Shown: piece by piece, positions 1-8,536 of the stretch | Numbering within the stretch: position 1 is the first letter of the stretch | Layout of the letters: each line of letters opens with the position of its first letter | Position numbers and translations under genes: made by a program | Source of the DNA: Clostridia bacterium | GTDB lineage: Bacteria; Bacillota; Clostridia; Christensenellales; Borkfalkiaceae | Reading direction: 5' to 3' | NCBI GenBank assembly: GCA_017471945.1 | Contig: JAFURH010000054.1 | Coordinates: 1-40,537 of the forward strand | DNA length: 40,537 nucleotides | The notes under the pieces: generated by a model | The model's input: the letters and a program-made list of their open reading frames with translations, nothing else | Database searches by the model: none | What the model was told of the DNA's origin: nothing

Positions 1-2270
1 ATATAGGTTTCACGAGTTTTACCGTAGCTTTCAAACTTCTTGATATAGTCCATCGTAATATCCGGCAATTTGCCGTCCGTAATCGTCAACGCGACTCCGT
101 TCAAGCTCGCGCTTACGATATCCGTAGGCATTGCGTCAAGATCTGCGGTCGTCAACACGTACTGATCCGTTCCTGCATAGTCCGAATTCGTTGCAAGATA
201 TACTTCTTGTGTGTAAGTCGTTCTAATCGCAAGTGCCTTTATCGTAATGTTTCTTTCAATGGTAATCCCTTCTACAACCACTTTTAACGTGACTACATAG
301 TCTTTATCCTCCGTCGGCACATTGGCAAGCGAGAACACATTGCCTTCTCTTTGAAGGTTTGCGTCGCCATTCGTAATAGTATACTCTACGCCTTCAAGTA
401 CATTTCCGTACATATCCACCATAGAAACGCTTACTTTATCCGTCGTGGTTTGCAACTGATATTCATCTATTTCTTCGTCCGTTTCGTCCGTCACTACAAC
501 GTCTATATTATCCACATAAGTGTCTTTCCAGCGTACCGTGCCGTTGATTTTCACCCAGTACTTGCCGTCAAATGAGGTCAAATCGTTGTCGTCTGTCGCC
601 ATTTCGGAATAGCCGTCGTAATGATAAGTGTTTCTGAAAGGAACATTTAAATACTTTGTACAGTTGCCACCGGTAAGGTCTCCACCGTCACCGAATTGAT
701 GTATCGCACCGTTAGTCTTATCTGCATTCCAAATATCTCTTCCCCAGACGTCTGTGGTCTCGTTTTTACCGTAGCAATAGTAGCCCGAGAGCGTGCCTTT
801 CATAATATGGCTCGGGGATATAACGTATACGTCTTCAAAGTAATTGTCTTCGGCAACGCGTCCCGTAGCATCACTACCCCCAAAACCAAGCCCATAACAC
901 AACACGCCGTACTTATCCCAACCCGTGCTGTTAGCGGAAGCAGGTATTTTTACCGCATTTGCGCCCGTGTATTCCACCACCACGTTTTGAAGTACTTGCG
1001 TGGTCGTCATTTTGGAAATACCTTTCGGGTTTTTGCTTTCCTCACTCAATTTTACGTACACGTTTTTCACGGTGTATTTAGGGTTGTTTTCCGCAAGATA
1101 GAAGCCACCATTTACAGTTATATCGTAGAGTGCAAGGTTTTGCACGATAGCGCCCTCAACAAATTCACCGAAAAGACCTGCACCCGAACCGATATTCAAA
1201 TTAGAAATGGTATGTCCCATACCGTCGAATAATCCGCCGAAGCCTGCGCCCGTAGCGTTGTCGTGCGCCATCGCTACTGCGCTTGCGTTTAAGCTTTTAC
1301 CCAACGCGTATGTTTTGGTGTTTGCTTCCGCATTTGTGTTGTTGAGTAGCGACAAATCGGCTGTATCAGTCATAACCTCGTCGATAACGGAAACGTTAAT
1401 ACGGGTAATTTTACCGTCTACGATGGTGGAAACGGTGAGCGTATCCCCAACGGTTTTGCCTTCAACAAGTTCAGCCCACTGTACGTAGCCGTCGTCCAAG
1501 ATTTTATCTTTACTACTTGCACCTACGTAGATTCTGTTTGCGGTGCCTTGATTGAATACTACATCGCCCTCCAAATCAGCATACGCCGTTGCAAATTCAA
1601 CCGAACCGATATATTTATTGATTATATCTTGCTCGTCTTCACCCAATCCGCCGTCTATTATCTCTGCGTTAATAACGCTTCTCGCCGTACGGGAATTATC
1701 GTTGGAAATAGCATAATAGGTGTACGTTCCTTCGGTTGTCGCCACCGAACAATACGCCCGCGCAGTCAATTCGATATCATACGTTTTTTCCATTAAAGCC
1801 GTCGCTTTTTCGTCGCTAATTTCACCGTAAAGTGTTTCATACTCCGCCTCTAACTCATCTTTTTTGTAGGTGACGGACGCTTTCAACGTTGCTTTACCGT
1901 TTTCAAAGACTATGTCGCTTTCGGCATTATGTACGATATTTTGTACGTCTTTCGTTTCGCTCGTGAGATTTTCAACGTCGGCGTTGATATTTGCGGTCGG
2001 CGCAATCAACGTACCGAACGTAAGCTTGGCATTCGTATGTGTTTCTTTAATTTCCTTAACCCAAGCTTCCGACAACGTCGTTTCAAAACGAATACCCGAT
2101 TCGCTTACGCTACTTACGCGAGCCTGTGCGCCCAACGCCATTTCAAACTCCCCTTTTTCAGGAAGTAAAGGGTCTGGCGTGGTTGCAGAAGCCGTAGAGG
2201 TCATACCGGCACTAACACAACCAAGCATTGTCAAAGACAATAAACCAATTAATAATTTCTTGTTTTTCAT
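1..2270 (-). CDS. Large secreted surface protein, C-terminus cut off by window edge
   Basis: An uninterrupted frame of 756 codons runs from the ATG at 2270 to the window edge, so the end of the protein is missing. The N-terminus is a typical signal peptide (KNKK, hydrophobic stretch 6-22, probable SPase I site after Ala-Ser-Ala at residue 29; a weak lipobox-like MLGC lies at 15-18). Residues about 47-205 form a domain with the motif SGIRFETT at 58-65 and LTFGTLI at 83-89, also found in the protein at 35433-37061. Residues about 340-395 match a GLUG-type repeat (FGGLFDGMGHTISNL, GLFGEF, GAIVQNLALYDI), common in adhesins and surface enzymes. The rest is Thr/Asp-rich and beta-like. The start overlaps the stop of a 40-aa peptide gene (TAATG), implying translational coupling; an SD-like GGAGG lies 13 nt upstream. 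Function unknown; a wall- or substrate-binding role is an inference. Confidence 0.85.
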   Translation of the reverse strand, partial: MKNKKLLIGLLSLTMLGCVSAGMTSTASATTPDPLLPEKGEFEMALGAQARVSSVSESGIRFETTLSEAWVKEIKETHTNAKLTFGTLIAPTANINADVENLTSETKDVQNIVHNAESDIVFENGKATLKASVTYKKDELEAEYETLYGEISDEKATALMEKTYDIELTARAYCSVATTEGTYTYYAISNDNSRTARSVINAEIIDGGLGEDEQDIINKYIGSVEFATAYADLEGDVVFNQGTANRIYVGASSKDKILDDGYVQWAELVEGKTVGDTLTVSTIVDGKITRINVSVIDEVMTDTADLSLLNNTNAEANTKTYALGKSLNASAVAMAHDNATGAGFGGLFDGMGHTISNLNIGSGAGLFGEFVEGAIVQNLALYDITVNGGFYLAENNPKYTVKNVYVKLSEESKNPKGISKMTTTQVLQNVVVEYTGANAVKIPASANSTGWDKYGVLCYGLGFGGSDATGRVAEDNYFEDVYVISPSHIMKGTLSGYYCYGKNETTDVWGRDIWNADKTNGAIHQFGDGGDLTGGNCTKYLNVPFRNTYHYDGYSEMATDDNDLTSFDGKYWVKINGTVRWKDTYVDNIDVVVTDETDEEIDEYQLQTTTDKVSVSMVDMYGNVLEGVEYTITNGDANLQREGNVFSLANVPTEDKDYVVTLKVVVEGITIERNITIKALAIRTTYTQEVYLATNSDYAGTDQYVLTTADLDAMPTDIVSASLNGVALTITDGKLPDITMDYIKKFESYGKTRETY

Positions 2271-2392
2271 TATTCGATTTCATCCTCCGTTCCTAACCAT
2301 TTCACGTCAAAATTGATAGCTTGTGATGCCGTAATAATATCGTTTTTATTCAGTATACACACAACTATCTTTACGCCTTGATACTCCTTCAA
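2270..2392 (-). CDS. 40-aa peptide coupled to the surface protein
   Basis: A short frame starting with TTG at 2392, preceded by a perfect AAGGAGG Shine-Dalgarno (2401-2410) at 8-nt spacing. It encodes MKEYQGVKIVVCILNKN, then DIITAS, an Ile/Asn/Phe stretch, a WLG motif and an acidic end (TEDEIE). Its stop codon overlaps the ATG of the downstream surface protein by one base (TAATG). The pattern MK-x-Y, K-I-VV, D-I, A-S matches the 43-aa peptide at 37084-37215, which precedes a large protein sharing a domain with this one's partner. There is no signal peptide or obvious membrane segment. It could be a leader peptide for translational coupling, a secreted or matured peptide, or a small partner of the surface protein. 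I recognise the pattern as resembling short uncharacterised ORFs of gut Clostridia but know no function. Confidence 0.75.
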   Translation of the reverse strand: MKEYQGVKIVVCILNKNDIITASQAINFDVKWLGTEDEIE

Positions 2393-2463
2393 ACCAATAA
2401 CCTCCTTCTTTTATTATTTATTATTTCAAAAAAATACTTCATTAAACACGACTTTACAGTATT

Positions 2464-2492
2464 ATAATAATTGATAATTTAAGCAAAGTCAA
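2464..2492 (-). promoter_or_regulatory. Sigma-A-type promoter for the peptide/surface-protein pair
   Basis: Read on the minus strand, TTGACT (2487-2492) is separated by 17 nt from TATTAT (2464-2469); TATAAT overlaps it at 2461-2466. The expected transcript start is near 2457, giving a leader of about 65 nt before the TTG start of the peptide. The 31-nt repeated element lies just upstream. Confidence 0.65.
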
Positions 2493-2510
2493 TGAAAAAA
2501 ACAACCAAGA

Positions 2511-2541
2511 TTTATGCACAAAATAACCATTTTTATCTTCT
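2511..2541. promoter_or_regulatory. Copy 1 of a 31-nt conserved element upstream of a promoter
   Basis: This stretch matches 5492-5522 at 28 of 31 positions in the same orientation. Its promoter-proximal edge is 42 nt from the -10 box of the peptide/surface-protein promoter, exactly the distance seen for copy 2 and the GH2 gene. The position (centre about -69) suits an activator site; the cognate regulator is not identifiable here. Confidence 0.6.
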
Positions 2542-2575
2542 CAGTCGAAGGATACGCTAAAAACTATTATTGTGC

Positions 2576-5413
2576 TTACACTTCTTCATTTTTAAAAATA
2601 AAGCAAATTTCGCCTTTCCCCGAATGAGGAACTCGGCAGTTCTCACTCGGCAACGAACCGCAATGCCCCGTGCCCACGCCCGTCATATAAAAATCGGCGG
2701 AAAGATAGGTTGCGTCCGGCTCAGGTAATTCATAGTCGTGCTTGGTGTTCGCCAAAACGCTCCAAGAATACGGCAAAGCAGAGAAAGACTGCATTCCTTC
2801 TATCCGTACTGCGTTTCTACCGTCCGAAACTTCCGCCCAATCAGGAGAAAAATGGCTCCCGCTTTCTTGCGGTTTGACGTAATGATAATATTCCTTGTCT
2901 ACCGTATTTTCATATTCGCCTTTCTTAGAAAAAAGATACATATCCGAATAGGTTTCTTGGGGTCCGTAAGCAAAATATTTCACCTTGTTATACGCTTTAT
3001 CCAGCGTAAGCGTAAATCCTACACGTGGCAAGAACAAGAAAAATTCTTCTTCGTCCTGATAATCAACCGAAATTTTCACACCGTTTTTCCCAAAGCTATA
3101 CGCCACAGTCGCTCTTATCAAAGGTTTGAAACAAGCATACCCCAAATAAACCGTAAAACGTATCGTTCCGTTTTCTATTCGTATATCCTCGACAAACGGG
3201 CGGGCATACCGCAAATAATATTTGTTCCAATCGGGCAATATACCATCGTCGTTATCCAAAGGAGCACGGAAAACGTTCCAGCGAATTGCGCCGTATTCCA
3301 CGTCCCCTTTCATAACGCAAATAATTTCGCCTTCCGCTTTATCAAGGATATATCTAACGTCCCCCGCTTGAACGTAAATGCGTTCGTCCTCTTCTTGGAT
3401 TTGCACCTCATTTGCCTCTTTCCATTCGCTAATTGACGGCGTATTTTCATAGGCTTGCCACGTGGCGGCAATCTCGCTTTCTTTTTTATAATCAACGGAT
3501 ATCGTTCCCTTCTCCACGATAAGTTCTATTTCTTCACGAGGTTGTATTTGTACGGGAATACGTTGTTTTTTTCGTCCGACCACATAAAGATCTCCCTTCT
3601 CCACCGCGAAAAAGTTTCTGTTCTTTACCCACAGCCGTTCGCCTTCTTTTCTGAATTCCAACGGTTGATATATATACTTCATATGCAACGTACCCGATTT
3701 AATCTTCCGATCCGCCGTCAAAATCCCGTCTACGCAATAATTTCCGTTATTGACCGTTTCGCCAAAATCTCCGCCATAACGCAAGCCTTTCTCTTTATAT
3801 CGCACCGCTTGATCGGCAAATTCCCAAATAAATCCGCCCATATAATGCTCGTCCGTGCGGAAAAGATCCCAATATTCTTGAATCCCGCCGGGACCGTTCC
3901 CAATCGCGTGGGAATATTCGCAAAGCAAAAGGGGACGGTTTTCTTTTTCAGGAAAATAATTGCTTTTTATCCAATTCACCGAAACGTACATTCTGCTGAT
4001 AATTTCCAATTCTTTCGCCCATTGTATACAAGGGTCTAATTTCTCCATAGAGAGCGCGTTTATCCCTTCGTAATGCAAAGGTCTGCTCTTGTCTAATTCC
4101 CGCATTTTTTGTAATGCAAGTCGTGTATTCGCTCCTACGCCAGACTCATTTCCAAGCGACCACATAACAACGCACGGACGGTTTTTATTCGGTTGAATAT
4201 TATTTACCTGTCTTTCTATATAACTGTTAGCAAAAAAAGGATCGTTAGCCAACCAAGACATTCTTTGATGATCCGTATACTCTTTCCAATTGCCCGCCCA
4301 AACACCGCCGTGATGCTCTAAATCACTCTCGCTCATCACGTATAAACCGTATTCATCACATAATTCGTAAAAGAGCGGTGACGCAGGATAATGAGAGGTT
4401 CGTACGGCATTGATATTCAATTTTTTCATTAGTAAAACGTCGGCAAGCATATCCTCGTAGGAAAGGGTAGCCCCTTTTTCGGGATGAAAATCGTTCCGAT
4501 TCACTCCGTAAAACTTAATCGGTTTACCATTAAATAAATACAAGCCGCCTTCCACTTCCGAAGTACACACGCCCACCCGCTCGAAAATAATCTCGTCGTT
4601 TGCCGATATTTGCATCTCGTACAAACAGGGATCTTCTGCGCTCCACAAGCATACGTCTTCCAATAAAAACATCGTCGTTTGTCCTGGCTCAACCGTTTTC
4701 GTCTGCCCGTCTAACGACACGCTAATATCTACTTTACTTTCGTTGAAAAAGTATACTAACCCTTCCGTTCTGTCTATTTTCGTTTGAATTCGATAATCAA
4801 CGATATGTTTTGTAGGGCGGAACAGTAAATATACGTCCCTGAAAATCCCTGTAAATCTCCACTTGTCTTGGTCTTCCAAATAAGAGCCTGCATTCCATTT
4901 CAATACCAAAACGTCTATTTTGTTTTCACCTTCCACTAAATGCTCGCCGACGTCAAACTCACTTATTCTATGAGAAATGCACGAATACCCGACAAACTTA
5001 CCGTTTATATATACGTAAAAAGCACTGTCTACGCCCTCAAATACCAGATACGTCTTTTCACTTTTCTGCTGACACGTGAACCTTTTCGAATAATGATAAC
5101 AAGGTATTTTTTCGGGAATATGCGGCGGATTATAGGGAAACGGATACGCAAAATCTACGTATTGAAAATAATCATAACCAAAATATTGTACGCAAGAAGG
5201 AACAAGTATTTCGTCTACTCCCTCACCCGTCCAAAAATTATCAGCGCCCAATACACTCTCGTACGCACGAATTTTCCACGCGCCGTTGAGCGATTGAAAG
5301 CGTTCACTCTTTTCTCTCTTATCCCGATTTTGACCTTTCTTAAAGGGTACGTAATACGCCCTCGCCGGCAACGTATTGACGCTATCGCATTTTAAATAGT
5401 ACTTTTTTAACAT
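2576..5413 (-). CDS. GH2 beta-galactosidase (LacZ type)
   Basis: Glycoside hydrolase family 2 enzyme expected to release terminal beta-galactose. Order of domains: jelly-roll sugar-binding domain (about 40-210), Ig-like domain, TIM barrel (about 300-590), C-terminal beta-gal small-chain domain with the typical WNVFRAPLDNDDG. The acid/base Glu lies in WSLGNESG (residue 423) and the nucleophile Glu in LLCEYSHAIGNGPGG (residue 499), numbering from the chosen start. The longer frame begins at 5449, but the ATG at 5413 has a GAGGA at 5424-5428 with 10-nt spacing and is preferred (945 aa). No signal peptide, so cytoplasmic: it would need an imported oligosaccharide, yet no transporter lies beside it. 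It shares an upstream 31-nt element with the downstream surface-protein unit, which suggests co-regulation. Exact substrate is not proven by sequence. Confidence 0.95.
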   Translation of the reverse strand: MLKKYYLKCDSVNTLPARAYYVPFKKGQNRDKREKSERFQSLNGAWKIRAYESVLGADNFWTGEGVDEILVPSCVQYFGYDYFQYVDFAYPFPYNPPHIPEKIPCYHYSKRFTCQQKSEKTYLVFEGVDSAFYVYINGKFVGYSCISHRISEFDVGEHLVEGENKIDVLVLKWNAGSYLEDQDKWRFTGIFRDVYLLFRPTKHIVDYRIQTKIDRTEGLVYFFNESKVDISVSLDGQTKTVEPGQTTMFLLEDVCLWSAEDPCLYEMQISANDEIIFERVGVCTSEVEGGLYLFNGKPIKFYGVNRNDFHPEKGATLSYEDMLADVLLMKKLNINAVRTSHYPASPLFYELCDEYGLYVMSESDLEHHGGVWAGNWKEYTDHQRMSWLANDPFFANSYIERQVNNIQPNKNRPCVVMWSLGNESGVGANTRLALQKMRELDKSRPLHYEGINALSMEKLDPCIQWAKELEIISRMYVSVNWIKSNYFPEKENRPLLLCEYSHAIGNGPGGIQEYWDLFRTDEHYMGGFIWEFADQAVRYKEKGLRYGGDFGETVNNGNYCVDGILTADRKIKSGTLHMKYIYQPLEFRKEGERLWVKNRNFFAVEKGDLYVVGRKKQRIPVQIQPREEIELIVEKGTISVDYKKESEIAATWQAYENTPSISEWKEANEVQIQEEDERIYVQAGDVRYILDKAEGEIICVMKGDVEYGAIRWNVFRAPLDNDDGILPDWNKYYLRYARPFVEDIRIENGTIRFTVYLGYACFKPLIRATVAYSFGKNGVKISVDYQDEEEFFLFLPRVGFTLTLDKAYNKVKYFAYGPQETYSDMYLFSKKGEYENTVDKEYYHYVKPQESGSHFSPDWAEVSDGRNAVRIEGMQSFSALPYSWSVLANTKHDYELPEPDATYLSADFYMTGVGTGHCGSLPSENCRVPHSGKGEICFIFKNEEV

Positions 5414-5444
5414 TTTTACTACATCCTCGTTAAACGTTGTATAT

Positions 5445-5450
5445 ATCATA
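5445..5450 (-). promoter_or_regulatory. -10 box of the GH2 promoter
   Basis: TATGAT on the minus strand, without a recognisable -35 hexamer at the right distance, which suggests activator dependence. Predicted start near 5438, about 25 nt before the ATG at 5413. Confidence 0.45.
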
Positions 5451-5491
5451 TCACATATTTTTTTAAAATGCTATATAAAAAAATTTCGACT

Positions 5492-5522
5492 TTTATTCAC
5501 AAAATCACCATTTTTATTTTCT
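5492..5522. promoter_or_regulatory. Copy 2 of the 31-nt conserved element
   Basis: 28 of 31 positions equal 2511-2541. The promoter-proximal edge is 42 nt from the GH2 -10 box. The conserved core on the plus strand reads CACAAAAT-x-ACCATTTTTAT. Confidence 0.6.
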
Positions 5523-5709
5523 TTTTTATAAAGATTTTATTGATTGAAACCCTTAAAATAGTAGTAAAAAATAGTGCGCTTTACATATAAAAACCGCAAT
5601 TTACGCGAGTTAATTATAACAATATCATTGTAATAAACTTTGTTGAAAAAGCTCCTAAGTGCTTTAAGTATCATTATAACATTTTTTTACTTGAACGCGT
5701 TAAACTACA

Positions 5710-5752
5710 CCTTGACTTTTGCGAGCGCGCGCCTGCGGCGCGTAGGTCAAGG
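5710..5752. repeat. GC-rich hairpin in an A+T-rich spacer
   Basis: Outer arms CCTTGAC (5710-5716) and GTCAAGG (5746-5752) enclose an alternating GC block (GCGCGCG...GGCGCG). It stands out sharply from the surrounding A+T-rich DNA. It has no T-run, so it is not a simple terminator; a REP-like element is possible. No gene is supported between about 5450 and 6013. Confidence 0.4.
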
Positions 5753-5799
5753 CGTCGTCATTTTTAATTCTTTTTTATATTCAATAAATCCTTAAAAAA

Positions 5800-5877
5800 T
5801 AAAAAAAGCGCAACGAGTTGCACTCAAAAAAGTTGCAAACAAGTTACGCTACCGCGAAAAAAGTTAAAAAAGATATG
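5800..5877 (-). ncRNA. Possible short transcript ending in an intrinsic terminator
   Basis: On the minus strand a TATAAT (5884-5889) is followed about 55 nt later by a 7-bp stem with a CTCG loop (5807-5824, one G-T pair) and a run of seven T. A transcript of about 75 nt would result. No good -35 and no coding potential are visible, so this is a weak candidate. Confidence 0.2.
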
Positions 5878-6013
5878 TGTTATATTATACAAAACCCACG
5901 TTATTTGAAAGAAAAAAAGCAACTGCAAGGAGTAGTATGGGAAACCGTAGCGCGGGTTCACGCGAGGATCGTACCCTTTTCAACGTGTACCTGCCCCATT
6001 CAAATTTAATTTC

Positions 6014-6043
6014 AAAAAAAGATTTGCCCGAATCGGACAAATC
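6014..6043 (-). terminator. Terminator of the alpha-mannosidase gene
   Basis: Stem GATTTG...CAAATC with an inner CCG/CGG pair at 6021-6043, followed on the minus strand by seven T (6014-6020). It begins 9 nt after the stop codon at 6053. A T-run on the other side makes it potentially bidirectional. Confidence 0.85.
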
Positions 6044-6052
6044 TTTTTTCTC

Positions 6053-8470
6053 TTAGACGATCATTTCTGCAACTTCTTCTATTTTGCCGTCGGAATATAC
6101 GAAAGTTTTGACCTCGTATTTTTCCGCCGTCGCTTCCAAACTCGCGACCGCAAACCGCAAAGTAAAGAACTTAGGCTCGTTCGCGGGATTATACATTCTC
6201 ACGACGTAACCCTTTCCGTCTGCGCTCGGCTTCACAGCGGAAACGATCACCTCGCCGTCCACTTGGAGCTTAGATTGCGGTTCTTCTTTCCCACCTGCGG
6301 GGAATACGTTCACCGCGTACGGGGGCTGATTGAACGCCTCCGCTTGCGCGCTCACCTCGTAGGCGTTGCCTTTAAACAAGCGAAACTGATACGTATAACG
6401 CCCGCAATCAATCCTCGGCAAATACCGATCGTCGGGATATAACGGACGGTCGGGAAGCGGATGGAAACAGTACCCCGCGCCGCGCACGAGAGTCAAATGC
6501 AAATACCCGTTTTCGATCTTACCCCCGTATACGCCGTCGTTAAGCACGGCGAAAATATCCTCGCCTTGTTTTACGCCCAACCACTTCTGATAATATACTT
6601 CGCTATCCGGCTTTTCTTCCCAAACGTACGGACCGTCGCCCACGCCTTTCCCGCCTTGCATATCCGCGGGCACGGGCACTTTCAAACGGATCAGCTTATT
6701 CTTATCCGCAAATTCCAGCGTTACTTTTATATCCGTATACGAATGGTTTTTATATTTCTTATATTCGATCACGGCGTTCGTTTTTCCGTTGGTGTACATC
6801 GCTTCCGTCGCCGTTACCACGTCGCCGTCCTCGATTATATGTACCGCCGAAAGTCCGCTTTCCACCGCGCAGAATTCCTTAATTTCCTGTTCCGTCATTT
6901 CACGGAACGCAACGGGATTTTCGCCTACCGCTTTAAGCTCTTTTACGCTCATTCCCCAAGGATCGGCGGTGTCGTCGTAGGTTTCCAAGATCGCGGGTCC
7001 GTTCAACGCCGTGCCTTTCAAGAACGTTTCCAGTTCCGCAGGCTTGGGTTTCGTTTCCAAATACGGTTGCCCTTTCACGGGCTTCGTTTTAATCGTAAAA
7101 CGCGTGACCGAAAACGGTTTTAAAACGCCTTCAAATACGACTCGCTTACGCCAATCCAACCCGTTCAGCGTGGATCTTTCCTTGATCTGCTGACAGGGAA
7201 GTTCGTTCCCCGCCTCGTCGTATACGTACACTTTTTGGAAAATATCCGACCAATTCTGATCGGCAAGCATAAACTCCACTTCCACGGGTGCGCGCAATTC
7301 GTTTGCCTGATAGTTGAACGCAAACACGGGATATTCGCCCTCTCCCGCGCGTCTCTGTTCGCTCGTGAGGTATAAAAACGCCGCCGTACGGTATTCTTTT
7401 ACGAGCTTTTGGCTGGCATTTAACGTTTCCAAGCCCTCTTTTTCCGCGTCTTCCATCAGCGTGCCCGGCAAAATATCGTGGAAGGTCGCGAGCATCATTT
7501 TCTTTTCCGCTTCCTTCATCCCCGAAAGATCGCCCGCGTAGCCTTCGAGCTTCGCCGCCGTCAACATCTTTTCCGTCGCGTAGTATAAATTCTCCGTTTC
7601 GCGATACGCGCGCTTGATCTTCGTCATCGAAGTCAAACAGCCGGGCATACAGGTGACGAGAGAACCTCTGATCTCGCCACCGACGAAAATATCGTCCGCA
7701 AACAACCGTTCGGGCGTACTGTGGAAAATCTCCACGCCGTCTATATTCAACTCCCGTATATTTCGCAAGTCTTTTCTAGACGGTCCGCCGCCGTGATTGC
7801 CCACGCCCCAAAGCACGTAATCGACTTCCCCGTTTCGGCTGACCGAATCCGCGCCGTCCGTATCCGCGCCGAGCATACCCACGTTCGCGCCTTGCGCTTC
7901 CTTCAAAATTTTTTCTTTTGCGTAACCGAGCGCGGAGCTATACGAAAAGGTTTCCGTCGCGATCACACAGCTCCCGTCAGGACCTACCCAACGGTAAAAT
8001 TTCGAAGGATATTCGAGTTGCGTGGAGTTAGGCCGACAATGCATATACCCCTTATAGCCGTTTTTGGCAAGGATCTGCACGAGCCCTACGCTGTGCCCGA
8101 AGGAATCGAAGTTGACCGCGATCGTCGAGGTCTGCCCGAACTTTTCCATAAAATAACGTTTACCTTCGGCTATCTGGCGCACGAAGGTTTCGCCCGCGGG
8201 CATCAGGCAATCGGGTTGCAGATACCACGCGCCGATAATCTTCCATTTCCCCGCTTTCACGAGTTTTCGTATCCTCGCAAACAGGTTGGGAGCGTATTTT
8301 TCCACCGCTTCGTACAAAAGCGATTCGTTATGACAGAAAATATAATCGAACTCTTCTGCAAGATCCGCCGCACTTTTAAAAGTCGCGATCGCCGCCGCAA
8401 TCCCCTCGTCCCAAGTCCATTGCCAAACGGGGTCTAAGTGTGCGTTACAAATCAAATGTAATCGTTTCAT
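6053..8470 (-). CDS. GH38 alpha-mannosidase
   Basis: An 805-aa zinc-dependent family 38 alpha-mannosidase. The N-terminal catalytic domain starts with CNAHLDPVWQW (zinc ligands His11 and Asp13) and contains NFDSFGHS with the predicted nucleophile Asp122; a further zinc-binding His lies in GNHGGGPS. A helical three-bundle and a large beta-sandwich C-terminal part follow, as usual in this family. No signal peptide, so it probably trims imported mannosides or N-glycan fragments in the cytoplasm. The start is supported by AGAGG 8 nt upstream. It is a single-gene unit: own promoter at 8499-8527, own terminator at 6014-6043. Linkage specificity (alpha-1,2/1,3/1,6) cannot be read from the sequence. 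Confidence 0.95.
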   Translation of the reverse strand: MKRLHLICNAHLDPVWQWTWDEGIAAAIATFKSAADLAEEFDYIFCHNESLLYEAVEKYAPNLFARIRKLVKAGKWKIIGAWYLQPDCLMPAGETFVRQIAEGKRYFMEKFGQTSTIAVNFDSFGHSVGLVQILAKNGYKGYMHCRPNSTQLEYPSKFYRWVGPDGSCVIATETFSYSSALGYAKEKILKEAQGANVGMLGADTDGADSVSRNGEVDYVLWGVGNHGGGPSRKDLRNIRELNIDGVEIFHSTPERLFADDIFVGGEIRGSLVTCMPGCLTSMTKIKRAYRETENLYYATEKMLTAAKLEGYAGDLSGMKEAEKKMMLATFHDILPGTLMEDAEKEGLETLNASQKLVKEYRTAAFLYLTSEQRRAGEGEYPVFAFNYQANELRAPVEVEFMLADQNWSDIFQKVYVYDEAGNELPCQQIKERSTLNGLDWRKRVVFEGVLKPFSVTRFTIKTKPVKGQPYLETKPKPAELETFLKGTALNGPAILETYDDTADPWGMSVKELKAVGENPVAFREMTEQEIKEFCAVESGLSAVHIIEDGDVVTATEAMYTNGKTNAVIEYKKYKNHSYTDIKVTLEFADKNKLIRLKVPVPADMQGGKGVGDGPYVWEEKPDSEVYYQKWLGVKQGEDIFAVLNDGVYGGKIENGYLHLTLVRGAGYCFHPLPDRPLYPDDRYLPRIDCGRYTYQFRLFKGNAYEVSAQAEAFNQPPYAVNVFPAGGKEEPQSKLQVDGEVIVSAVKPSADGKGYVVRMYNPANEPKFFTLRFAVASLEATAEKYEVKTFVYSDGKIEEVAEMIV

Positions 8471-8498
8471 AAACTTACCTCTTTGAGATATTGAATAT

Positions 8499-8527
8499 AG
8501 TATATCCGTCTACCTTCTTTTTGTCAA
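8499..8527 (-). promoter_or_regulatory. Promoter of the alpha-mannosidase gene
   Basis: Minus strand: TTGACA (8522-8527), 17-nt spacer, TATACT (8499-8504). It begins just after the stop of the acetyltransferase gene. Near-consensus, so likely constitutive or repressor-controlled. Confidence 0.8.
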
Positions 8528-8536
8528 GAAAATCTT

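Noticed and set aside
5414-5449. Upstream ATG of the GH2 beta-galactosidase frame at 5449
   Set aside because: The -10 box is at 5445-5450, so this start would not be in the transcript; the ATG at 5413 has a proper ribosome site.
5818-6009. 63-aa plus-strand frame with TTG start
   Set aside because: No ribosome site, begins inside a terminator hairpin, no family resemblance.
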